A stretch of DNA of 45,347 nt from assembly GCF_001015195.1 (NCBI RefSeq), contig NZ_LDES01000052.1, forward strand, positions 87,150 through 132,496, written 5' to 3'. This stretch comes from Sphingomonas sp. Y57. GTDB taxonomy: Bacteria > Pseudomonadota > Alphaproteobacteria > Sphingomonadales > Sphingomonadaceae. The position numbers and the translations under genes were made by a program. Below, piece by piece: positions 25,269 to 33,919 of this stretch (position 1 is the stretch's first letter; each line of letters opens with the position of its first letter). Below the pieces are notes generated by a model that was not told where the DNA came from, made no database searches, and saw only the letters and a list, made by a program, of their open reading frames with translations.

Positions 25269-26975
25269 TCAAGCATCCATCTCCCATATGACGTTGCCAC
25301 TATGGGTTACGGCACCCTTGTTCGCGGGTCCAACCATGGCCGCATATTTTTCGAGGACCCCTCCTTTTGGACGCGGACGAGCGGGGCGGGGCAGGGCGGC
25401 GCGGGCCTCCAACTCTCCTTTCGATAGTTCGACCTGAAGCGTGCCGAAGCCGTCACGCGCGTCGATCGCGATGATGTCGCCGTCGCGGATCAGGCCGATC
25501 GGCCCGTCGCTGGCCGCTTCGGGCGAGATATAGCCGATGCACATGCCGCGCGTGGCGCCCGAGAAGCGGCCATCGGTGATCAGCGCGACCTTCTCCCCCA
25601 TGCCCTGGCCGTAGAGCAGGGCCGTGATGCCCAGCATCTCGCGCATGCCGGGGCCACCGCGCGGGCCTTCGTTGCGGATGACGATGACGTCGCCGGCCGC
25701 ATAGGCCATCGCTCGTACCGAAGCGAGGCATTCCTCTTCGGCTTCGAAGACGCGGGCGGGGCCGCGATGCTCGAGCTTCTTCAGGCCTGCGGTCTTCAGC
25801 AGCGCCCCGTCGGGCGCGAGATTGCCCTTGAGCACGGTCACGCCGCCCGAGGGCGCGATCGGGGCGCTGCAGGCACGTACCACGTCGCCGTCGGGCGCGC
25901 AGACCTCGGCCAGATCTTCGGCAAGCATGCGACCGGTGACGGTCAGGCAGTCGCCGTGCAGATAGCCGCCGTCCAGCAGTGCTTTCAGGATCACCGGCGC
26001 GCCGCCGATCTCGAACACATCCTTGGCCAGGAAGCGGCCGCCGGGCTTGAGATCGGCGATCAGCGGCGTGCGCGCGAGCACGGCGGCGACGTCGTCGAGA
26101 TCGAAAGCTATGCCCGCTTCATTGGCGATGGCGGGCAGGTGGAGGGGGACGTTGGTCGATCCGCCGGTGGCCGCGACCACCGCGCATGCGTTTTCCAGTG
26201 CCTTGCGGGTGACGATGTCGCGCGGCAGCGGTCCGCCGCCGAGCACCGCCTGCATCAGGACCTTGCCGGCCTTGCGCGCCATCGGCGCGCGGGCGGCATA
26301 GACCGCCGGGATCATCGAGGAGCCGAGGAGCGCCAGGCCGAGCGCCTCGGACACCATGCCCATGGTGTTGGCGGTATATTGGCCGGCGCAGGCCCCGGCG
26401 GTCGGCAGGCAGGCGCGCGCCATGTCCTCCAGTTCGGCCTGGGTCGCCTCGCCTGCCAGGACCCGGCCGATCATCTCATAGGTATCGACGATGTTGATGT
26501 CGCGTCCGGCGAGATGGCCGGGCAGCGCCGCGCCGCCATAGAGGAAGACCGAGGGGACGTTGCAGCGTACGATGCCCATCATCAGGCCGGGCATGTTCTT
26601 GTCGCAGCCGCCGACCGCGAGGATGCCGTCCCATTGATGGCCGCGAACGGTCGCTTCGACGCTATCGGCGATCAGCTCGCGCGAGATCAGCGAAAAACGC
26701 ATGCCCGAATGCGCCACCGACAGGCCGTCCGACACCGACACGACCGGGGTTTCGTGCGGAGTGCCGCCGCCCGCATAGATGCCGGTCTTGGCGTGGAGCG
26801 CCTGATCGCGCAGCGTGGTGTTGCACGGGCTCATTTCCCCGCCGGTGTGGACGACGGCGACATGGGGGCGCTGGAGATCATCGTCATCCTCGCCCAGGGC
26901 ATAGAGGAAGCTGCGTGTGGTGGTGCGGACCACGCCCTCGCGGATGATCTCGGATCGGAATCTACGGGTGGTCAT
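25269..26975 (-). CDS. IlvD/Edd-family dehydratase
   Basis: A 568-aa iron-sulfur dehydratase removing water from a 2,3-dihydroxy acid or sugar acid to give a 2-keto acid. Cluster ligands appear as Cys51 (MSPCNTTLRD), Cys124 (VGGCDKNMPG) and Cys196 (PTAGACAGQYTANTMG). The C-terminal domain has GALLKTAGLKKLEHRGPARVF, EGPRGGPGMREM and LITDGRFSGATRG. All match dihydroxy-acid dehydratase, but no branched-chain amino-acid genes are nearby, and the operator-like site at 26994 indicates catabolic regulation. I therefore leave the symbol empty. The lone SDR downstream suggests a two-step conversion. Confidence 0.93.
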   Translation of the reverse strand: MTTRRFRSEIIREGVVRTTTRSFLYALGEDDDDLQRPHVAVVHTGGEMSPCNTTLRDQALHAKTGIYAGGGTPHETPVVSVSDGLSVAHSGMRFSLISRELIADSVEATVRGHQWDGILAVGGCDKNMPGLMMGIVRCNVPSVFLYGGAALPGHLAGRDINIVDTYEMIGRVLAGEATQAELEDMARACLPTAGACAGQYTANTMGMVSEALGLALLGSSMIPAVYAARAPMARKAGKVLMQAVLGGGPLPRDIVTRKALENACAVVAATGGSTNVPLHLPAIANEAGIAFDLDDVAAVLARTPLIADLKPGGRFLAKDVFEIGGAPVILKALLDGGYLHGDCLTVTGRMLAEDLAEVCAPDGDVVRACSAPIAPSGGVTVLKGNLAPDGALLKTAGLKKLEHRGPARVFEAEEECLASVRAMAYAAGDVIVIRNEGPRGGPGMREMLGITALLYGQGMGEKVALITDGRFSGATRGMCIGYISPEAASDGPIGLIRDGDIIAIDARDGFGTLQVELSKGELEARAALPRPARPRPKGGVLEKYAAMVGPANKGAVTHSGNVIWEMDA

Positions 26976-26993
26976 ATCAGGCCTTCTCCCTGA

Positions 26994-27010
26994 AAGATAT
27001 CATATATGTT
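26994..27010. promoter_or_regulatory. GntR/FCD operator-like site c
   Basis: AAGATATCATATATGTT, the exact reverse complement of site b, lies 19 bases upstream of the dehydratase ATG, a position where a bound repressor would block initiation. It marks the start of a separate transcription unit downstream of the 328-aa protein gene. Confidence 0.7.
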
Positions 27011-27048
27011 GATTCGATGCCGGCGTGTGTCGCCGCCGCCGGTCCGGT

Positions 27049-28035
27049 CTACAGGTAGGACACCGCATGGCTTCGGATGCGCAGTTCGGCGCCTTGGCCG
27101 AACAGTCGGCTGGTCGGCAGGCTTTCGCGATCGACATAGCTTTGCGGTTGCGGCGCGCCGGACCGCGTATCGAAGAACATGGGATAGCCGTAGAGATCGA
27201 CGAGGCCGGGGCCGCCGTCGACCGATCCGTCCAGCAGTGTATAGAGCCCCAGGCCGCATTCGAGCTGGTTGAGCCGGACCTCCTGTTCGTCGCCTCCGAC
27301 ATCGATGGCCATGTAGCGGCGATCGAGCCGACGCCCGACCCGGTCGACCTCCAGGACGAGCTTGCCGTCGACAAACCAGCGCGCGGTGTTGCCGTCGCGA
27401 TCATAGGTGATGGCGAGCCTGTGCCATTCGTCGGGCGCCCGTGCGGCAACCTGCATTCCGAAGGAGAAGGCGGCGTAGTTGCCGAAGCTTTCGCGCGCGA
27501 AGGGCGCGCGTTCATAGGCCGCGAAGATCCCCTTGTTGGTCAGGAAAAATCCGAAGACCACGTTCGATTCCTGATCGACATTGAACAGGGCGGGGGCGCC
27601 GAGCCGGAAATCATTGAGCGCATCGCCGACCGCATCGCCGAACGGATGACCTTCGGTGCCGTAGGTCCTACCGCTCATGAGCGCCTCGACCTGGAGCGTC
27701 TTGCCGGGTGGCGTGTCGAAGCCCGGAATCCTGCCAGAGGAACGGCAGTTGACCGAGGCAAACCATTTGACGTGGTCGAGCACGCCGGGAACTGCGGCCT
27801 CCGGCGGGGCCGGCGCGCGGGTCTGGGTGAAGGCGGGTTCGCCCGAGACCGGGTGCACGCCCTTCGGAACGATGGCGAGGCCGTCTGCGCCTCGGGTGAA
27901 GATGGCATCGGCGGGCCGGAATTCCCCCACTTCGAGCTGCTTCCACCTGGCCTCGCCGCCGCCGATGTCGAGGCCGGTGGCGAAGTCGTCGAACCAGAGA
28001 AGGCCGGCGCCGCCCTCCTGCTTGCCGATCATCAT
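27049..28035 (-). CDS. Protein of unknown function with possible concanavalin-like fold
   Basis: A 328-aa protein I cannot assign. It has no signal peptide or membrane segment. The region about 204-234 (WHRLAITYDRDGNTARWFVDGKLVL) has the shape of LamG/concanavalin-like jelly-roll proteins, and strands such as PPGKTLQVEALMSGRTYG and NVVFGFFLTNKGIFAAYE support a beta-rich fold. Its ATG overlaps the stop of SDR 2 (ATGA at 28032-28035), so it is translationally coupled and very likely functions in the same pathway. Being cytosolic and in a catabolic operon, it might bind or modify the substrate. Confidence 0.75.
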   Translation of the reverse strand: MMIGKQEGGAGLLWFDDFATGLDIGGGEARWKQLEVGEFRPADAIFTRGADGLAIVPKGVHPVSGEPAFTQTRAPAPPEAAVPGVLDHVKWFASVNCRSSGRIPGFDTPPGKTLQVEALMSGRTYGTEGHPFGDAVGDALNDFRLGAPALFNVDQESNVVFGFFLTNKGIFAAYERAPFARESFGNYAAFSFGMQVAARAPDEWHRLAITYDRDGNTARWFVDGKLVLEVDRVGRRLDRRYMAIDVGGDEQEVRLNQLECGLGLYTLLDGSVDGGPGLVDLYGYPMFFDTRSGAPQPQSYVDRESLPTSRLFGQGAELRIRSHAVSYL

Positions 28036-28811
28036 ACCGGCACCCTGATCGAGATGCCGCCATCGACGACGATGGTCTGGCCCGTGATGTATCCGGCCTG
28101 ATCCGACGCGAGGAAGAGCATGGCATAGGCGATGTCCTCGGGCTCGCCGAGCCGGCCGGCCGGGATGGCGGCGGCGACGGCGGCCTGCTGTTCGGGGCCG
28201 CCCATCGCACGGGTTGCATCGGTCAGGATCGCGCCTGGCTCGACGCCGTTTACGGTGATGCGATCGGGGCCATATTCGATCGCCGCGCCCTTGATGAAGC
28301 CGTTGAGGCCGGCCTTGGAGGCGCCGTAGTGCACCATCGTCGCAGCCGAGAAGCGCGGCCCGCTGAGCGAGGAGGTGAACAGCAGGCGCGGCGCGGGCGC
28401 GGCGCGCAGGATCGGCGCGGCGGCCTTGGTCAGCCAGAAGGCGGCCTTGAGGTTGACGTTGAGCGTGTGTTCCAGCTCCTCTTCGGAAATGTCGTCGACG
28501 GTGACGAAGGGGAATACGCCGGCATTGTGCACGACGATGTCGAGGCGTCCGAACAGGCGGTCGCTTTCCTCCATCAGCGCATAGGTTGCGGCGCGATCCG
28601 CGAGATCGACGGTGATCAGCCGGGCGCTTCCGCCCTCCGCCTCGATCAGCCGGACGGTTTCCTCGCCCGGTCCGGCGGTGCGGGTGGCGACGACGACATG
28701 GGCCCCGGCGCGGGCGAATACGCGGGCGATCTCCCGCCCGATGCCGCGCCCGGCGCCGGTGACGATAGCGACTCGATCGTGCAGGCCGAAGGGTAAGGCG
28801 GCTTCCGTCAT
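28032..28811 (-). CDS. Short-chain dehydrogenase/reductase (SDR 2)
   Basis: A 259-aa classical SDR starting MTEAALPFGLHDRVAIVTGAGRGIGREIARVF. The motifs HNAGVFPF, Ser in LLFTSSLSGPRFS, YGASKAGLNGF and the C-terminal GYITGQTIVVDGG are intact. FabG-like in length, but the context (MDR oxidoreductase upstream, unknown protein downstream) points to a catabolic alcohol or hydroxyacid dehydrogenase. Confidence 0.93.
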   Translation of the reverse strand: MTEAALPFGLHDRVAIVTGAGRGIGREIARVFARAGAHVVVATRTAGPGEETVRLIEAEGGSARLITVDLADRAATYALMEESDRLFGRLDIVVHNAGVFPFVTVDDISEEELEHTLNVNLKAAFWLTKAAAPILRAAPAPRLLFTSSLSGPRFSAATMVHYGASKAGLNGFIKGAAIEYGPDRITVNGVEPGAILTDATRAMGGPEQQAAVAAAIPAGRLGEPEDIAYAMLFLASDQAGYITGQTIVVDGGISIRVPV

Positions 28812-28893
28812 AGTCCCGACTCCAATGGGAGGAATTGATTGAACTTCGATAAGTCGGCCGTCGCTGCCAAGAGGGCGCGAGGGGTGGGCAGCA

Positions 28894-29859
28894 TCATGGC
28901 GTTCCATCCGGCCGAAGGATGACCTTGCCGAAGGCTTGGCCCTTATCGAGTTTGCGGTGGGCAGCGACGATGTCGGCCATCGGCAGCACCGAATCAATCA
29001 CGGGCGATATCCGCCCGGCCGCGATATGATCGAACAGGATGGCGGCCTCGGCTGCAACATGCTCGGGCGTGGCCGAGTTCAGGCTGAAGGCGTGCAGCGT
29101 CGGCGAGCCGTGGAAATGCTCGATCAGTTTCATGCCGTAGTCCGCAGGCGGCAGTCCGCCCACGCCGCCGCAGAAGAGATAGTGGCCGTTGGTGCCGAGC
29201 CTGTCGAAGAAGCCGGGCAGGTCGGGGCCGACGATCGTGTCGACGATGACGTCGAACCCGGTGGGGGCGTCCAGGTCGCCGTCGAGCCGGTTCCAGATCG
29301 ATGCGGCGCCCAGCGTGAGGAGGCGGTCGCCGCGGTCCTTCGAGGAAGCGCTCGCAACGACGGTACCACCGCACAGCGCCGCATATTGGACGCACATCAG
29401 TCCGATTCCGCCGCCCGCGCCGCGCACGAGGACCCGGGTTCCGCCGGTGATCGGCAATCGGGCGATCGCGCCTTGCGCGACGAGCGCGTTGAGACCGGCG
29501 GCGACCGCATCCTCGCAGGAGATGCCATCAGGCAGTGCAATGAGTTCTTCCGCCGGCAGCTCGAGCCGTTCGGCACAGCCGCCGCCCTTCCGCAGCACTG
29601 CGAAGACGCGCCGGTCGCGCCAGGCGTCATCGACGTCGTCGCCGACCTTGATGACGGTGCCGGCAATCTCATATCCCGGCACGAAACCTGGAGACGATGC
29701 CAGATAACTTTCACCGCGACGGGCGGCTACGTCCGCATATCCCAGCCCGACCGTCTCGATCGCGATCACGACGTTGCCGGGGCCTGGCCGAGGCTCCGGC
29801 GCATCGACGATTCGCAGCGCTTCAGGCGGCCCGAAATCGTTAACCCATACCCGCTTCAT
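28894..29859 (-). CDS. Zinc-less MDR oxidoreductase (quinone oxidoreductase type)
   Basis: A 321-aa medium-chain dehydrogenase/reductase starting MKRVWVNDFGPPEALRIVDAPEP. The NADPH loop is RVLVRGAGGGIGLMCVQYAA. The zinc-binding Cys/His set of alcohol dehydrogenases is absent, as in quinone oxidoreductases and enoyl reductases. GGAG 9 bases upstream supports the ATG at 29859. It is first in the operon with SDR 2 and the unknown protein. Operator-like sites lie about 95-135 bases upstream. Confidence 0.9.
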   Translation of the reverse strand: MKRVWVNDFGPPEALRIVDAPEPRPGPGNVVIAIETVGLGYADVAARRGESYLASSPGFVPGYEIAGTVIKVGDDVDDAWRDRRVFAVLRKGGGCAERLELPAEELIALPDGISCEDAVAAGLNALVAQGAIARLPITGGTRVLVRGAGGGIGLMCVQYAALCGGTVVASASSKDRGDRLLTLGAASIWNRLDGDLDAPTGFDVIVDTIVGPDLPGFFDRLGTNGHYLFCGGVGGLPPADYGMKLIEHFHGSPTLHAFSLNSATPEHVAAEAAILFDHIAAGRISPVIDSVLPMADIVAAHRKLDKGQAFGKVILRPDGTP

Positions 29860-29952
29860 AACATTCTCCGCCTCTTCGCGCCGCGGCGGGCGGCCATCAA
29901 AACCGCCCCGACGTTCGCGGCGAATATGCGTCGAAGGTGCGTCGATACACAA

Positions 29953-29995
29953 GAGATATATGACAACTTGACGATAGAAACATATATGATAACTT
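29953..29995. promoter_or_regulatory. Tandem operator-like sites d2 and d1
   Basis: GAGATATATGACAACTT (29953-29969) and AACATATATGATAACTT (29979-29995) are two copies of the operator element in the same orientation, 26 bases apart. They lie between the divergent MDR oxidoreductase (29859) and TBDR 3 (30121), so one binding event could control both directions. d1 matches the consensus at 15 of 17 positions; d2 is weaker. Confidence 0.6.
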
Positions 29996-30120
29996 CATGA
30001 CTGCGCACCTCGCTTGACGGCCGAAGCGTTCCTACGAAACGCACGGTCGCAGTCGGACATTCAGTCTGGAGTGGGCAGGAGAAACGTGTCGTGGAGCACG
30101 CCGAGAAGGGGGATAGAAGA

Positions 30121-32415
30121 ATGAAGTCCAAGCGTTATCTGGTTGGCTCGTCCGTACTCAGCGTCGCCACGCTGCTCTCCGTCCAGCCGGCATTGGCCCA
30201 GACCGCCGCCCCGGCGGACGTGGGCCTCAACGAGATCGTGGTGACCGCGCAGAAGCGCGAGGAGAACATCAACAGGGTCCCGATGTCGATCACCGCCGCC
30301 ACCGGCGAGCAGTTGCGCAGCGCCGGTGTTACCCAGGTCCGCGACCTGGTGAAGATCACCCCGGGCCTCACCTATGCGGATTCGGGCGTCGGGACGCCGG
30401 TTTACACCGTGCGCGGTATCGGTTTCAGCGACATCGCGCTGGCCGGCCGCCCGACGGTCACGGTCTATGTCGACCAGGCGCCGCTCCCGTTCAGCAGCGA
30501 GGCGCGCGGCGTGGGTCTCGACCTCGAGCGGGTCGAAATCCTGAAGGGGCCGCAGGGCACGCTGTTCGGCACCAACTCGACCGGCGGCGCGATCAACTTC
30601 ATCGCGGCCAAGCCGACCAGCGACGTGCAGGCCGGTGCAGATCTCAGTTATGGCCGCTTCAATGCTCGCCAGATCGGCGGCTTCGTCAGCGGGCCGATCA
30701 GTTCCACGCTCAGTGCGCGCATCGCTGTCCAGCATGACGGCATGGACGCCTGGCAGAAGAGCTACACCACCGACCGGAAGCTGGGCGTGCAGGATTTCTG
30801 GAACGGTCGCCTGACGCTCGACTGGGCGCCGAGCGACCGACTGAAAACCAGCTTCACGCTGAACCGCTGGATCGACCATTCGGACACGCAGGCGCAGCAG
30901 TTTATCGCCTATCGGCCGACGACACCCGCCCCGGTGCCCGAATTGGCGGTCTATCCGGTCGCGCCTCACAATGCGCGCGCCGCAGACTTCGATACTGACA
31001 AGAGCTATCGCAAGGACAATGACTTTATCCAGGCGAACTTCCGTGTCGATTACGACGTCGCCGAAGACCTGACCCTGACTTCGTTGACTTCCTACAGCCG
31101 GTATAGCGAAAACCAGCTCGTCGACCTCGACGGCACCACGGTAAACAACAGCTTTTTCCGGACCATCGGCCGGCTCCGCTCGATCTCGCAGGAGCTGCGC
31201 CTGAGCGGATCGATAGCGGATCGCGGGCACTTCACGATCGGTGCCAACTATGCCGACGACGACACGAGCGAGATCAACCCGACGTCGAGCCCGGTCTCCT
31301 CGGTCTCGAACCTGTTCTCGGGCCTGCTAGGCGTTCCGCTGCCCGTGACCTTCACCACCTCGACCAACCAGGATTCGACCACCAAGGCGATCTTCGGCAA
31401 TTTCGACTATGATCTGACCGACGCGATCAACGTCTATGCCGGCGGCCGCTATACCGATTTCAAGACGAAGTTTTCGGGCTGCGCCGCCGACAGCGGCGAC
31501 GGTGTGGCGGCGACGATCTTCTCGATCCTCAACGGTTCGCCGGTCCTGCCCGGCCAGTGCTTCACCGTCACCGAGGCGGGGACGGCCGGCATCGTCCGGT
31601 CGACCCTGAAGCAGGACAATTTCTCATGGCGTGCCGGCATCCAGTGGACGCTCGCCCCGCGCGTCCTGATATACGCCAATGTGAGCAAGGGCTATAAGGC
31701 CGGCAGCTTCCCGATCGTCCCGGCGAACAGCTATCTGTCGTTCAACCCGGTCACCCAGGAATCGGTGCTGGCCTATGAGGCCGGGTTCAAGGCGGGCCTG
31801 TTCAACCGCGCCGTGCAGCTCAACGGCGCCCTCTTCCACTATGACTATAAGAACAAGCAGGTACTGGGCAGCGTCGTGCTGCCGGGTGTGGGCAATGTCC
31901 TGCGGCTGCTGAACATACCCAAGTCGCGGGTGAACGGTGCCGAGCTGGAGATCACGGCGGCGCCGGTCGAGGGGCTCAGAATCTCCGCCGCGGGCACCTA
32001 TATCAGTTCGAAAGTCACCAGTTCCTTCGTAAACGTGGATCCGTTTGGCACGCCCGGCGACTTCAAGGGGCAGGCGTTCCCCAATACGCCGAAGTGGCAG
32101 CTCACGTCCGACGCCGAATATAAGTGGCCGGTCGGCGAGCGCTTGAACGCCTTCCTGGGCAGCAACGTCAGCTATCAGAGTAAGACGAACAGCCAGTTCG
32201 GCGAATTGGCGCTATTCACGACCAAGGCCTATGCGCGGCTCGACTTGCGCGCGGGTATCGAGGCCGACGATGGCAAGTGGCGTGCCTCGATCTGGGGACG
32301 CAACGTCACCAACAGCTATTATTATTCGTCGGCCACCTATGTCCAGGACGCCGTCGTCCGCTACATGGGGCAGCCGGTCACCTATGGCGTCTCGCTGGCC
32401 TTCCGATATCGTTGA
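30121..32415 (+). CDS. TonB-dependent outer-membrane receptor (TBDR 3)
   Basis: A 764-aa receptor. The ATG at 30121 gives a clean signal peptide MKSKRYLVGSSVLSVATLLSVQPALAQ; an upstream in-frame start at 30091 is less likely. The plug begins EIVVTAQKREENINRVPMSI and has VEILKGPQGTLFGTNSTGGAINF. The barrel ends WGRNVTNSYYYSS...VSLAFRYR. The last residue is Arg, not the usual Phe/Tyr/Trp of outer-membrane barrels. It is more distant from TBDR 1 and 2 than those are from each other. It heads a plus-strand set of transporter and glutathione-linked genes. Confidence 0.95.
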   Translation: MKSKRYLVGSSVLSVATLLSVQPALAQTAAPADVGLNEIVVTAQKREENINRVPMSITAATGEQLRSAGVTQVRDLVKITPGLTYADSGVGTPVYTVRGIGFSDIALAGRPTVTVYVDQAPLPFSSEARGVGLDLERVEILKGPQGTLFGTNSTGGAINFIAAKPTSDVQAGADLSYGRFNARQIGGFVSGPISSTLSARIAVQHDGMDAWQKSYTTDRKLGVQDFWNGRLTLDWAPSDRLKTSFTLNRWIDHSDTQAQQFIAYRPTTPAPVPELAVYPVAPHNARAADFDTDKSYRKDNDFIQANFRVDYDVAEDLTLTSLTSYSRYSENQLVDLDGTTVNNSFFRTIGRLRSISQELRLSGSIADRGHFTIGANYADDDTSEINPTSSPVSSVSNLFSGLLGVPLPVTFTTSTNQDSTTKAIFGNFDYDLTDAINVYAGGRYTDFKTKFSGCAADSGDGVAATIFSILNGSPVLPGQCFTVTEAGTAGIVRSTLKQDNFSWRAGIQWTLAPRVLIYANVSKGYKAGSFPIVPANSYLSFNPVTQESVLAYEAGFKAGLFNRAVQLNGALFHYDYKNKQVLGSVVLPGVGNVLRLLNIPKSRVNGAELEITAAPVEGLRISAAGTYISSKVTSSFVNVDPFGTPGDFKGQAFPNTPKWQLTSDAEYKWPVGERLNAFLGSNVSYQSKTNSQFGELALFTTKAYARLDLRAGIEADDGKWRASIWGRNVTNSYYYSSATYVQDAVVRYMGQPVTYGVSLAFRYR

Positions 32416-32494
32416 AGCAGAGGCCGGGCCGCGGCCCGCGCGGGACGCGCTCCGGCCATCGGGCTGGGCTTGTCATCAGGGACCAGCGGCACTG

Positions 32495-32529
32495 GGCCGC
32501 GGGCGGATCGACGGGAGCCGCCCGCGGCC
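32495..32529 (+). terminator. Strong hairpin between TBDR 3 and the MFS gene
   Basis: GGCCGCGGGCGG (32495-32506) pairs perfectly with CCGCCCGCGGCC (32518-32529) across an 11-base loop. Only a weak T content (GCTTCGTT) follows. It may act as a partial terminator or mRNA-stabilising hairpin lowering expression of the downstream genes relative to the receptor. Confidence 0.5.
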
Positions 32530-32579
32530 GCTTCGTTCGATGCAACAGGCGGGCGGTCCGCCGATCGGGGACTATTCGC

Positions 32580-33902
32580 ATGGCCAAGCCCTCCCTCACG
32601 GCATCGCCCGAACCGGTCCGGCCAGGGAACCGCGCTGCCGGACGCGGCGCTGTCCTGGGATTGTTGTCGCTGATCGTCGGATCGTCCTTCTTCTGCCGCA
32701 TGACCCTGAACTCGCTGCAGCAATCCCTGCAGGCGGGGATGGGCCTCAGCGACAATCAGATCGCCTTGCTGCTGGGCAGTGCGATGGCGGTTCCCGCCGT
32801 CATCGGCGGCATCCCGGTCGGTCTGCTGGTCGACCGCTTCAACCGAGCCCGGCTGTTGAAGATATTTTGCCTGCTGAGCTTCGCCGGCACGTTGATCACT
32901 GCCCTCAGTAACAACCTGATCCTGTTGTTCGCGTCGCGGGCGCTTATCGGCTTTTCGACCGCAGCGGTGTCGATCACGGTGCCATCGCTGCTGGCCGACC
33001 TGTTCCCGCCCTCGCGACGCGGGCGCGGCAGCATGATCTACGGCATATCGCAGGTTGGCGGGATGGCGTTCGCGTTCGCGGCCGGCGGCGCGCTCGTCAC
33101 GATCCTGCCCGCGACCGATCTGTGGCGATCGGGGGTACTGGTGATGAGCGTCCCGCTACTCCTGGTATTCCTGCTGTCGCTGGTATTGCTACGCGAACAG
33201 CCACGCCTGGAGATTGCACGGGAGAGGCCCAGCCTGATCGCTTCCGCTGTGGAATTGTGGAGGTTCCGGCGGATCATCCTGCCGCTGTTCGGCGGCGTCG
33301 TGGCGATCAGCGTCGCCGACGGCGCCACGCTGGTGTGGGTCGTGCCAACGCTGACCCGCGCCTTCGGCACCAGCACCGCTTCTGCGAACGGCATCATGGG
33401 AATGGCACTGGTCGTCGGTGGTCTGCTTGGCCCGATCTTCGGCGGGCTGGCGGCGGACCGCAGCCTGGCCTCGGGCGGTGTCGTGCGGGTCATGAGCGTG
33501 CTGACCCTGCTGGCGGGAGCGAGCGTATTGCTGGGCCTGTTTGCCGTCGCGCGGGGATCGACGCTCGCCAGTGTCTGCCTGACCGCCTTCCTGCTGGTCG
33601 GCAGCATGGTCATCTCCGTCTCGCTCACGCTCATTACCGTTCTGCTCCCCAACGAGTTGCGGGGCTTTGCGGTATCGGTCCTCGCGGTGGTGCAGATATT
33701 GCTCAGCGCCGGCCTGTCGCCCAGTCTCGTCAGCATCGTCGCGACCGGGATCGGCGGCCCGGAGAGCGTCGGGACTGCGTTGGCGATTGTCTGCGGGGCA
33801 TCGAGCGCGGTTTCGTCGATCGCATTTCTGTTGGGCCGGCACGTTGGGAAGCGCCAGCCCACGCAGCATCGATCGATCGCCGCGGGAGTGGCGTTCCATT
33901 GA
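32580..33902 (+). CDS. MFS transporter
   Basis: A 440-aa inner-membrane transporter with about 12 predicted helices (for example LGLLSLIVGSSFFC, LLGSAMAVPAVIGGIPVGLLVDR, LVVGGLLGPIFGGLAADR). The conserved loop between helices 2 and 3 reads GLLVDRFNRARLLK, close to the MFS A-motif. The true start is the ATG at 32580 (MAKPSLTASPE); the open frame continues further upstream without coding character. It probably moves the substrate imported by TBDR 3 into the cytoplasm. Confidence 0.93.
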   Translation: MAKPSLTASPEPVRPGNRAAGRGAVLGLLSLIVGSSFFCRMTLNSLQQSLQAGMGLSDNQIALLLGSAMAVPAVIGGIPVGLLVDRFNRARLLKIFCLLSFAGTLITALSNNLILLFASRALIGFSTAAVSITVPSLLADLFPPSRRGRGSMIYGISQVGGMAFAFAAGGALVTILPATDLWRSGVLVMSVPLLLVFLLSLVLLREQPRLEIARERPSLIASAVELWRFRRIILPLFGGVVAISVADGATLVWVVPTLTRAFGTSTASANGIMGMALVVGGLLGPIFGGLAADRSLASGGVVRVMSVLTLLAGASVLLGLFAVARGSTLASVCLTAFLLVGSMVISVSLTLITVLLPNELRGFAVSVLAVVQILLSAGLSPSLVSIVATGIGGPESVGTALAIVCGASSAVSSIAFLLGRHVGKRQPTQHRSIAAGVAFH

Positions 33903-33919
33903 GCCGGGAGACGGAGCCG

